The notes beneath the pieces were generated by a model. The model had not been told where the DNA came from. It saw only the letters and a program-made list of their open reading frames with translations, and did not search any database. Shown piece after piece: positions 7,391 through 16,600 of a stretch of DNA of 45,548 nt (within the stretch, counting starts at the first letter, position 1; each line of letters starts with the position of its first letter). Origin of the DNA: Gemmatimonadales bacterium (GTDB taxonomy: Bacteria; Gemmatimonadota; Glassbacteria; GWA2-58-10); NCBI GenBank assembly GCA_024278175.1, contig JAJRTS010000074.1:1-45548 (forward strand). The letters are read 5' to 3'. The translations under genes and the position numbers were made by a program.

Positions 7391-8734
7391 CTAGCTGATG
7401 CAGGCGTAATACAGCGCCTTGATCGCCCTGTCCGCGTCCTTGTCGTCGACCAGGAACGTGATATTGATCTCGCTGCCGCCCTGGGTAATCATCTCCACGT
7501 TGACCCCCGCGGTGCCCAGCGTGCTGAATACACGGCCGCTCACCCCCGGGGTGTGACGCATACCCTCGCCCACGATACAGATCACTGTCTGGCCCGGCTC
7601 CAGGGTCACGTTGGCGAACTCCTTGAGCTCCTCGACAGCCTTGTCCAGATTCTTGTTATTGTTGATCGTCATCGAGATCGAGACCTCGGTGGTGGCCATC
7701 ATTTCGATATCGATCCCGTACTTGGCGAAAATGTTGAAAATACGGGCCATGTAGCCGCTGGCGCCCAGCATGCTGGTGGACTCGATACTGAGCATTTCAA
7801 TACCCTTCTTATGGGCGATAGCCTTGATTACCTTGTTTTGCTTGATATGCTCGGCGCGGATAGTGGTACCCTCGTCCCCGGGTCTGAACGAGTTGAGAAT
7901 CACCACCGGGATATTCTTGCGCATTGCCGGCTCGATCGTTTTCGGGTGCAGCACGCGCGCGCCGAAAGCCGCCAGTGCCTTGGCCTCGTCGAAACTGATC
8001 ACGTCCAGGCGCTCGGCGTCCGGGACCAGGCGCGGATCGGCGCTACGCATCCCGCTCACATCGGTCCAGATCTGGATCTCCCCGGCCTCGAGCGCCGCGC
8101 CCACCAGCGCCGCGGTGTAGTCACTGCCGCCGCGGCCCAGGGTGGTCACCCTGCCATCGGCTGTATGCCCGGCGAATCCGGGGACAACAAGAACTTTCTC
8201 CTCCGTGCGGAACCTGCCGAGAATCCTGCCCTCGTTCTCCGGCGTCACGGTGGCGTCCTGGAAGTTCTCATCGGTGATTATGTCCAACTCATCGACATCC
8301 ACGCAAACCGCCGGCGTACCCTTGGCGTTCATCACTTCGGCCACGATATGACTCGAGAGGCGCTCGCCGAAACTGAAGACGTCGTCGAGGTATTCCTCAT
8401 AGGGACGGTCCAGATCGCTCAGGGCGTTCCTGAGTTTGGTCCACACCGGGCCGATCAACTCCCATGACAACCCCAGTTCCTTGAGCACTTTCTCGTGCTT
8501 GACCCGAATCTTGTCCAGGTTTTCCTGGTACGGCTTGTGGGCATGCGCCAACTCGGCCATCGCCTCGAGCTGGTCGGTGATTTTGGCCTCGCCGGGTACG
8601 CTGACACCCACCGCGCTCACCACAACAATCGGCCGGCGCTCGGCACGGGATGCTACAATTGCGGCCACGGCCTCGATCCGCTCGGCGGTTGCCACGCTTG
8701 TCTCGCCAAATTTCATTACTAGGCGTCCCATCAT
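7391..8734 (-). CDS. lysC: Aspartate kinase with tandem ACT domains
   Basis: 447 residues. It phosphorylates L-aspartate, the first step to lysine, threonine, methionine and diaminopimelate. The amino-acid kinase domain spans about 1-300. Its N-terminal motif is KFGETSV rather than the usual KFGGTSV, a Gly-to-Glu change at a normally conserved glycine. Other family motifs are intact: SFGERLSS, TLGRGGSDYTA, WTDVSGMRSADPR. Two ACT regulatory domains follow (about 310-375 and 385-447; CIVGEGMRHTPGV, INITFLVDD), consistent with feedback inhibition by an end product. GGAG lies 5 nt from the second ATG (8731), which may be the true start. Monocistronic, with its own promoter and terminator. Confidence 0.93.
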   Translation of the reverse strand: MMGRLVMKFGETSVATAERIEAVAAIVASRAERRPIVVVSAVGVSVPGEAKITDQLEAMAELAHAHKPYQENLDKIRVKHEKVLKELGLSWELIGPVWTKLRNALSDLDRPYEEYLDDVFSFGERLSSHIVAEVMNAKGTPAVCVDVDELDIITDENFQDATVTPENEGRILGRFRTEEKVLVVPGFAGHTADGRVTTLGRGGSDYTAALVGAALEAGEIQIWTDVSGMRSADPRLVPDAERLDVISFDEAKALAAFGARVLHPKTIEPAMRKNIPVVILNSFRPGDEGTTIRAEHIKQNKVIKAIAHKKGIEMLSIESTSMLGASGYMARIFNIFAKYGIDIEMMATTEVSISMTINNNKNLDKAVEELKEFANVTLEPGQTVICIVGEGMRHTPGVSGRVFSTLGTAGVNVEMITQGGSEINITFLVDDKDADRAIKALYYACIS

Positions 8735-8815
8735 TGCTCCATTAGGGTAACTGACAGGTGGACAGAAATTTATCGTCGAGAGTAAAGTCCGCGTGGAAGC
8801 GGAACTTAATCGGAT

Positions 8816-8844
8816 AACATAAACATTTTGTAAAAAAACTTCAA
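8816..8844 (-). promoter_or_regulatory. Promoter of lysC
   Basis: Minus-strand TTGAAG (8839-8844) and TATGTT (8816-8821) are separated by an A/T-rich 17-bp spacer. It lies about 82 bp upstream of the lysC start, in the short gap after the giant cyclase-like gene. Confidence 0.6.
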
Positions 8845-8876
8845 TGGGTTTGGCAATATTTTTTGCCGTGGGTCCC

Positions 8877-11800
8877 TTACGCGCCCGGTTCGAATCTACC
8901 GGCGAGCGCTTTGCAAAAATCGCCGAACCGGCTGCTGCCCACTTCCGCCGCCGTTTCCCGCAGCTTTTCGTACAGTGGCCGCGCCCCGGCGATATCTTGT
9001 GGTTCGTACTTTATTTTCCACTCCAGCAGGGCGCGCAGGCTGTACATCAGGTTCTCCGGCTGGCCCGCCCGGCGGGCCTCCTCCAGGCTTTCCTCCAGAG
9101 TTCGGCCGCAAAGAACGCGTTCCCGGTCGCTGGACTGCGGGTCGGCCAGCACGTCCAGGGCCACGTTACGCAGCGCCCAGCTACGACCGAACGTGTCATC
9201 CAGTTCGGCGGAAAGCTTCAGTGCGCTGCCGTGGAAAGAACGGGCCCTGGCAAACTCTCCCTGCCGGCGGTAAATCTCGCCCAGCAGGTTGTCGATATCC
9301 ATCCGCTGCATGTTCCAGCCGCCCCGGCGGGCCAGCCTGTCCGCTGGCAGCAGCACCTTGAGCGCCTCCTTGCCGCGGCCCAGGGTATGCAGCAACTCGG
9401 CCAGGTTGTAGCGCGTACCCACCACAAACTCCATGTAGCCGATCCGCCGGCCGATATCGAGCGCCTGAGTGTACCACGGCTCGGCCTGTTCGTACTGCTC
9501 CATGAACATGTAGCACTCGCCGATATTGAATTTCAGCGCGGCCAGTTCGCGCGTGGGACCCACCAGCGTCTCCAGGCGGTCGTGCTCCGCGCTCAGGGTT
9601 TCCAGCGCCCGGCCGTTGCGTCCGCTGTCGTTGTCGACCACGGCCATGTTGATCCGCACCATGATCTCGGTCTTGACGTCGCCGATAGAGGCCGCCAACT
9701 CCAGCGCCTTGCGGAGCCAGACCAGCGCTTCTTCCAGCTTGAATCCCCTCGAGAGCGCCAGCCCCCGCGAGTTGTAGAGTTGCGCCCTGATCCGGCGGAA
9801 GCGCTCCTCGCTCTCGTCGTCCACCATACCCAGGGCGAAATCGTAGGTTTCCACCGCCTCGTCCATCCTGCCCCGGCGCGCCGCCACGCTGCCGCGGTTA
9901 CGCAGCAGGGTCGCCAGGAAAATACGCCCCTCCTCGTCCATCCCGCCTGCGGCCACCTGCCTAAAAACCTGCTCGGCCCGGTCCAGACAGGTTATCGCCT
10001 GAGCGGTGCTGCCCAGTTCCATCAGGGCGCGGGCGTGGGCGTTGAGGATTTCCGCCAGCAGGCGCGAAACCTCCCCGCCCAGTTTTTCCTCCGCCTGAGA
10101 GAACAGTTCCGCCGCGGCGGTATAATCGCCGGGCAGCGCCCGCTGGAACAAGGTCTGCCCCTGAAGGTAAAGCGCCTTGATCGTTTTTTCGCTATCACCG
10201 AGTTTCCCGGCCAGATCGGCCAGTTTAACGAAATCCGCCAGCGCGTCGTCGTAGCGGCCCAGCAGCAGGTTTACCTGGCCGCGTTGCTCGTGGAGCACGG
10301 TCCGCTTGCTGTCCGCACCGGCAACCCGGTACTCGTCCAGCAGCTTCCCGGCTCGCCCGAACAGCATCAGGCTCTTCTCGTTGTCAAAGATGCGGCGGGC
10401 CAGCTTGCCGGCCTCCAGATAGAACGTGGCGGCCTTGCCGGGAATCTCGGCATGCGAGTAATGCAGCGCGGTCAGCAGGGCCTTCTCGAAAGCGTTGGCC
10501 AGCTCGGTGTCCTCGAACGTGGCCGCCACCTGGCCGTGGAGCCGTTTGCGAAGAGTGGGCACCAGCTCCTGATAGAGCTTTTCGCCGATCAGCGCCCGCT
10601 TGAACGTGTAGACCCAGTCCGGGTCCTTTTCGTTCTCCAGCCGGGTGATCTCCTTGCCTGTCAGGTGGGAGAAAAGCTCTTCCAGGTCCCTGCCGGCGAA
10701 CCGGCCGGCCTGGTCGGCCTGGGGCAGGAAACGGCGGATGATAATGTAGCGCAGGATATTGCCCAGCACGCTGGAATAGCGGATAGCCGCGTGCTCGTCG
10801 CTGCTGAGCATCGCGATCCGCTCCTCGATCACCCCCTGGATCCTGTTGGGGATAGTGACCGTGCCGAAATTCTCGGCGTCGAACCGGGTGCAGCGGCCGT
10901 CGACAACGGTGATCAGCTCCTGCTCGAGCAGCTTGCCGCAGAACTCGATAATGAAAAACGGGTTGCGCTCGAGCTCTTCCTCCACCCGGTGGACCAGCTC
11001 CGGGGGCAGCTCTCCGGCGGCACGCTCCTGATCGATTCCCAGCACGAGCGCCGCCAGCGTTTTGACCGCCCGCGGCTTGAGCAGACCCGGGCGGAATTCG
11101 TGGCGCTCCACGGGCAGGGATTTATCTCTGAGCACTCCAAGCTGGGCGCGGCTGCGGGCGTTGAGCGCCACCACCAGCCCCCCACCGGCGCGGCGAAGGA
11201 TAAAACCGAGCAGGTGCAGGCTGTTGCGGTCCGCCCACTGCAGGTCGTCGATACAGAGCAGGGCCGCGCCCCCCCGGCTGCGCGCCTTGTCGGCGGCGGT
11301 GCGAAAGATATCGGCCGCGCACTGGTAAAAAAGATTGCGCCTCTGCTCGGCGTCCAGCGCCCGCGAGAAAGAAGTCTCCGGGATCCGCAGTCCCAGGAAC
11401 GAAGCCATCACCGGAGCCCGCGCCTCCGGGCTTGCGCCAGCGCTATCCAGGGTGGCCAGCACACCGGCGATCCTGTGGCCGATCTCCTGTTCGCCCTCGT
11501 TGCCGCCGAGGCCGAACACCTGTTCCCTGAGGATTTTGATAAACGGGAAGAACGGGTAAGCGCCCTCGTCGCTGTGGCTCTCGGCAACTCCGCTGTCGCG
11601 CTGGATCTCGCCGGTATCGGGCCGGTCTCCCTGGTACCAGCTATAGCACTCGCCGAACCAGACAGGCCAGCCCTTGTCCAGCGCCCAGCCCGCCACCTCG
11701 GCTATCCGGCGGGTCTTGCCCACGCCGCTGGAGGCCACCAGCGAGATCAGCGCGGGCCGCTGGCTCGCGCCGTCGGCTGTACGTTCTAACGCACCCATCA

Positions 11801-13631
11801 TCCGGCGCAGGCGGCTGTCGGCGCGCATGTCGCGCTCGGTGCGGACCACCCGGCCCGCGGATGTGACCAGCGGGTAGCGCCTGAGGCGGGCGATAAACTC
11901 AGCGACACTCTCCAGCTCCCGGCGCCGGTGAAGAGCATAGAGCGCCACCGGCCTGCTGAAACCCTTCAGTTCGGCCTCGCGTACGGGCGGCTCGGGATGG
12001 ACCAGGTGCTCCAGCTTGCGGCGCTGTGAATCGACCGTGAACAGGGTCCCCGGCGGATGAACGAAAGCGCCCCCACGCCCTGTCTCCAGCGCCTCGTTGA
12101 CCAGCCGGGCAGCCAGGTTGCAGTCCGGCCCGATAATGGTTTGCTCGTTATTGACGATATTATCTCCGGCCGGACCCTGCAGCGCCTTGCCCACGCTCAT
12201 CCCACCGCGGATTTCCACGTCGGGGCCGAACTTATGGCCCAGCCGCGCGCCAAGATCGCGCCAGGCGTTCCAGAGGATTTCGGCGTAGTACATCTCGCCG
12301 CCCACGCGCTGGCCGAACTCGGTGCCCAACACACCCATCAGGTTGAAATGCCCCTTGGGAAAAATATTGTACTTGTAGTGGATCCCGAAACGGTCCATCA
12401 CCACGTGGACCTCATCGGCCAGTTCGTTCAGCATAGCAGTGTCCCGCAGGGAGAAATTGCAGAACAGCACTCCGCTGTCACGCACCGATGAACAAGCTTC
12501 ATCGAGCAGGATATTGCGCCGCGCATCTTTGCCCAGCCTGCGCACCAGGTACTCGGTCATGCCGGCGGTGGTAAAATACGGCTCCACCTTGAGCACCTGA
12601 CCGGCCAGCGATTGCACCATCACCGCCAGCCCCCCGGCGTCCATCAAGCGCAGCTCCGCCGGGGCCGCGCCCGGCTCGGGAATTGTTGCCGAGCAGACCT
12701 CGGCCACGAAACCCTCGAGCTTGCGCATCCCACTTGCGCGGATCACCAGCTTGCAGAACCCATCGCGAAGCTCCGACAGGGCCAGGTCCCGTGGCTCAAG
12801 ACCCAGCCAGCCCCCGGCCAGCAGCTCGTCCAGCCTGCCGCGGCAGATGCTGTCGATCCCGATCCCCTTGACCTCCGGCTCACTTGGGAACACCTGCTCG
12901 TCATTGCCGCCCAGTTTCTCGGCGCGGGCCACCCTGGTGCCCGCCGCTCCCCAGGTGATCCGGGCCTTGATCCGGCTGCCGTAGAACCCGCTGCCGGGGT
13001 CCTGCTCGAACACCAGCCCGCCGCTGGCCTTGACCACCAGGTTATCGATAAAGCCGCCGATCTCGTCCTGGCGGGGTTTGCCGGCCAGCTTGCGGCGCAG
13101 TTCCTCGCGCACTTCCAGCGTGACCCGCGGCATACAGGCACGGATGGCGAGGATCACTTTCAGGGCGGCCACGCCACGGTCGCCGCAGTTGTGCTCGTCG
13201 CGGAAATGCTCCAGCACCAGACCCATCTTGTTCAGGCAGAAGCGGTTGAGGATGCCGAGGTTCATGATGTCCCCGGCCTCTTCCTTGCCGAAACGGTCCG
13301 TGAGAAAAGTGAGCAGGGCGGTAAACCCGCTCACATCGGCGAAAAAAAGGTAGCTGCCCCCGGAGCTGTGGTTGCGGAAGTAACCCAGGATGGCGTCGCC
13401 GCCGCGCTCGCTGATCCCGTAGTCGGGGTCGCGGGCGGGTACGAACAGCGAGAGGTTATGCTGAAGGTTGGAAAGATAACTCCACAGCGAGAGCAGGTCC
13501 GCGTGAGCCAGCGAGGCCAACTCGTCCCTGGCGAAACGCTCCGCCCAGGCGGGGTGAAGCTCACCCAACAGAGCGGCCATCCGCTGCAACGCCGGGTCTC
13601 CGCCCGCTTGCCGGGCACGGCGCCTGCTCAT
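8877..13631 (-). CDS. Giant soluble-adenylyl-cyclase-like protein (C1-C2 cyclase-like, NTPase, TPR), copy 1
   Basis: 1584 residues with the same domain order and size as animal soluble adenylyl cyclase (ADCY10). C1-like region ~85-245 starts with FADVSGFT (first metal Asp99). C2-like region ~385-565 carries QTIIGPDCNLAAR, with Thr498, Asn505 and Arg509 in the substrate and transition-state positions. A STAND/AAA-type NTPase follows: Walker A ASSGVGKT 633-640, Walker B LLCIDD 791-796 then LQWAD. About 700 residues of TPR-like helical repeats complete it. C1 appears to lack the GGDxxKFxGD hairpin that supplies the second metal Asp. No signal peptide, so cytoplasmic. RBS GGAG, 6 nt; the start overlaps the upstream paralogue stop by 4 bp. 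Whether it makes cAMP is unknown. Confidence 0.82.
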   Translation of the reverse strand: MSRRRARQAGGDPALQRMAALLGELHPAWAERFARDELASLAHADLLSLWSYLSNLQHNLSLFVPARDPDYGISERGGDAILGYFRNHSSGGSYLFFADVSGFTALLTFLTDRFGKEEAGDIMNLGILNRFCLNKMGLVLEHFRDEHNCGDRGVAALKVILAIRACMPRVTLEVREELRRKLAGKPRQDEIGGFIDNLVVKASGGLVFEQDPGSGFYGSRIKARITWGAAGTRVARAEKLGGNDEQVFPSEPEVKGIGIDSICRGRLDELLAGGWLGLEPRDLALSELRDGFCKLVIRASGMRKLEGFVAEVCSATIPEPGAAPAELRLMDAGGLAVMVQSLAGQVLKVEPYFTTAGMTEYLVRRLGKDARRNILLDEACSSVRDSGVLFCNFSLRDTAMLNELADEVHVVMDRFGIHYKYNIFPKGHFNLMGVLGTEFGQRVGGEMYYAEILWNAWRDLGARLGHKFGPDVEIRGGMSVGKALQGPAGDNIVNNEQTIIGPDCNLAARLVNEALETGRGGAFVHPPGTLFTVDSQRRKLEHLVHPEPPVREAELKGFSRPVALYALHRRRELESVAEFIARLRRYPLVTSAGRVVRTERDMRADSRLRRMMGALERTADGASQRPALISLVASSGVGKTRRIAEVAGWALDKGWPVWFGECYSWYQGDRPDTGEIQRDSGVAESHSDEGAYPFFPFIKILREQVFGLGGNEGEQEIGHRIAGVLATLDSAGASPEARAPVMASFLGLRIPETSFSRALDAEQRRNLFYQCAADIFRTAADKARSRGGAALLCIDDLQWADRNSLHLLGFILRRAGGGLVVALNARSRAQLGVLRDKSLPVERHEFRPGLLKPRAVKTLAALVLGIDQERAAGELPPELVHRVEEELERNPFFIIEFCGKLLEQELITVVDGRCTRFDAENFGTVTIPNRIQGVIEERIAMLSSDEHAAIRYSSVLGNILRYIIIRRFLPQADQAGRFAGRDLEELFSHLTGKEITRLENEKDPDWVYTFKRALIGEKLYQELVPTLRKRLHGQVAATFEDTELANAFEKALLTALHYSHAEIPGKAATFYLEAGKLARRIFDNEKSLMLFGRAGKLLDEYRVAGADSKRTVLHEQRGQVNLLLGRYDDALADFVKLADLAGKLGDSEKTIKALYLQGQTLFQRALPGDYTAAAELFSQAEEKLGGEVSRLLAEILNAHARALMELGSTAQAITCLDRAEQVFRQVAAGGMDEEGRIFLATLLRNRGSVAARRGRMDEAVETYDFALGMVDDESEERFRRIRAQLYNSRGLALSRGFKLEEALVWLRKALELAASIGDVKTEIMVRINMAVVDNDSGRNGRALETLSAEHDRLETLVGPTRELAALKFNIGECYMFMEQYEQAEPWYTQALDIGRRIGYMEFVVGTRYNLAELLHTLGRGKEALKVLLPADRLARRGGWNMQRMDIDNLLGEIYRRQGEFARARSFHGSALKLSAELDDTFGRSWALRNVALDVLADPQSSDRERVLCGRTLEESLEEARRAGQPENLMYSLRALLEWKIKYEPQDIAGARPLYEKLRETAAEVGSSRFGDFCKALAGRFEPGA

Positions 13632-16600
13632 CGTTGCTCCTCGCTCATTTTTCCCTTACTTCCGCCGTGCCTGCGGTAGATTTCGAGATATTTATCGTTG
13701 TTGACCTTGCGGGCCAGCGCGCCCAGCTCCTCCAGCACCCGAGCGCGGAAGTCCGCTTGCAGGCCAAGCTCGTCCCAGTTGTCCAGCAGCGAGATCAGGG
13801 TAACGGCCAGGTTTTCCGGCTGGCCGGCCTTGCGGCAGAATTCCAGCGATTCCTCCAGTAACTTTCCTGCTTCCCGCCGGTTGGCCTCTCCGCTCATTTT
13901 CAGCAGGTCGGCGGCCAGGTTGCGCAGGCTCCAGCCCGTGCCGAAATCGTCGTTTAGCTCGCGGGCGACAGAGATGGCGCTGCGATGGCGCTCGCTGGCA
14001 GCATCCAGGTTGCCGTCGACCATGTCCATCTCGCCCAGAATATTCTCCATGTCCAGCAGTTGCTGACGGTAACCGTGGCGACGGGCCAGGCGGGCACCGG
14101 CCTCCAGCACCCGGCGGGCCTCCTCGTTCTTGTCCTGGTCCCGAAGAGCCTCGCCCAGATTGTACATCACGTTAACCCCGAACTGGCGGCTGCTGATCCG
14201 CTGTGTGATCTCCAGAGCGCTGCGATAGTGCTTCTCCGCCCTGGCGGGATCACCCATGAAGTGGTAGCACTCGCCGATATTGAACTCGAACCCGGCCAGT
14301 GCCCGGCTCTCGCCGGCCAGTTTGTGGATCGTGTCGTAGTTGGAGACCAGCAGATCGAGGGCCTTCGTGTTCTCGCCCGAGTCGTTGAGCGTTACGCTCA
14401 TGTTGTTCAGGATCAGCAGCTGAAGGTTTACATCGCCCACCTTGCGGGCCAGCGAACGGGCCTTGTAGAATGTCTGCAGGGCTTCCGGCAGCTGGAACGC
14501 CATCGAGAGGCAGATCGCTTTCGTGTTGAGCAACTGGGCCCTGACCGGCATGAACTCGGCCCCGTCGCCCGCCGCCGCTATCATCGCCAGCGCCTCGTCG
14601 GCGGCCTGAACGCCCTGCTTGCTGCGCCCCAGCCTCATCCGGACAGTGGCCAGGGTGCGGATCATCCTGGCGCGGAGGATAATTGTGCGCGGGTCGTCCA
14701 TGTCCGCACCCACGGCCTCGAACCCCTCCAGCGCACTCAGCGTCATTTTTTCCGTCTTCTCGATATCGCCGGTCTCCAGCAGCACCCGCGACTGCCCGTT
14801 GCGGGCCTCCAACACCAGCAGCGGGAAACCGGACGCCAGCTTCCCGGCCCGGGCGAAGCTGGCGAGCGCACGGGCGAAATCATCCCGGGTGGCGCGGGTA
14901 AGGTAGGTACTGCCGGCAAGCAACTCGGCCCGCGCCCGTTTTTCGGGCAATTTCAGGCGCACGGCGGTTTTCTTCAGGCCGACGCTGTCGGCCAGGGCCT
15001 GCTCGTAGCTGCCCAGAGCCAGGGCGATCTTGCAGCGGGACTCGTGCATTTGCAGGCGCAGCCGGGCCGCCCCGTCCAGGCGGTGCTCGGCCAGGAAGCG
15101 CTCTACCCGGCTCAGCAGCCCCACAGCCCTCTCGTTTTCGAACAGCTCCCCGGCCATTCGTCCGGCGGCAAGATGGAACTGCGCGCCCTTCTGCGGTAAC
15201 TCGGCCAGCTCGTAGTGCAGCGCGCAGTTGAGGTTTTTCTCCAGGGTTTGCTCGTCCCCGCGCTCCCAGATCCGGCCCGCCACGGCGTGGAGCCGCTTGC
15301 GCTGGGAGGGGGTTATGCCCTGGTAGAGCGACTGGCCGATCAGGGCGCGGCTGAAGTGGTAGACCGAGTCGGCGGCGCTGTCAACCTCGATTTCAAGCAC
15401 CTGTCGGCCGGTCAGGGCATGCAGGCTCTGTTGTGCCTGCTCAGGAGCAAGCGCCGCCGACTCGGCTGAATTTATCTCGGCCACGTCGCGGCAACGCAGT
15501 ACGTTACCCAGCACGGAGCCGTTGCGAATCAGGTCGAATTCCCGTCTCGGCAGGGCGTTGATCAACTCCTCGATAACCGACTGCACCCGGTTGGGCACGC
15601 TCATCGTGGCAAACGCCCGCTGATCGAAGCGCACGAGCTTGCCCTCACGGACGAACACCACCTCGCCGGCCAACAGCTTGCGGCAGAACTCGGTGATAAA
15701 AAGCGGATTGTTTTCCAGCTCGGCCAGGCGGCTTTCCAGCGCGGCGGGAAGGTTCTCGCCTGCCGACAGGCCAAGAGATACCCCGGCAAGGGCGCGCACG
15801 CCCTTGCGCGAGAGCGCTTTGGCCTCGAGCAGCATGAACCCGGTCCGCCCCCCGCCCCCCCCATCGTCCACCAGCGTCTCCAGGCGTTCCCTCTCCCGTG
15901 CGGCAGCGCAGAAGAGCAACCCGCCGCCGATCCGGCTCATCAGGAATCCCAGCAGGCTGATGCTGCCGCTGTCCGCCCACTGGAGGTCATCGATAACCAG
16001 CAGTATTCGTTTGCCGTGAGCGGCAATCAGCGCCTCGAACAGCGCGGCCACCTGCTCGAAAAACACGTTACGCCTCTCCTCGGGCGAGAGCGAATCCAAT
16101 AAGCCGTCATCGCCGCGGTCGATCCCCAGGAAAGAGGCCAGCACGGCCAGCTCCCGCTCCCCGGCTCCCGTACCCCGCAGGCTGCGGGAAACGCTACGCA
16201 GCTTTTCCAGCGCCTCGGCCGGCGAATCGTTGCCCCGGATACCGAACACCTGGCCGTTGAGTACCTTGATAAACGGGTGGAACGGTACAGCCATATCTTC
16301 CGCCCGGCTCTTGCCCCGCCCCTCCTGTGCGCCCTGGTAGTAGCTCATGCACTCCGACCAGAGCACCCGCCAGCCGTCCCCGGCGCAGGTGTACATTATC
16401 TCCGCCAGCCGGCGCGTTTTGCCCAGCCCGGGCCGGCCGTAGAAACCCAGCATCCGGTTGACCTGCCTGCGCCGCCCGCCGAAATCGCTAACAAACGCCC
16501 TGGCCGCGGCCAGCAGCCTGTCTCCCCCGGCGGCGGCGCCACCGCCAAGAATCTCACCCTGATCGGTAACAAGCGGGAAGCGACGCAGGCGCGCGGCAAG

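Noticed and set aside
8886-8896. tRNA T-loop-like GGTTCGAATC
   Set aside because: It lies in the last codons of the cyclase-like gene (RFEPGA). No acceptor, D or anticodon arm can be built around it.
8844-11789. Long plus-strand frame (981 codons) opposite the first cyclase-like gene
   Set aside because: It is the antisense shadow of a GC-rich coding region. Its His/Gln/Arg-rich composition matches no family, and the minus-strand frame has clear domains.
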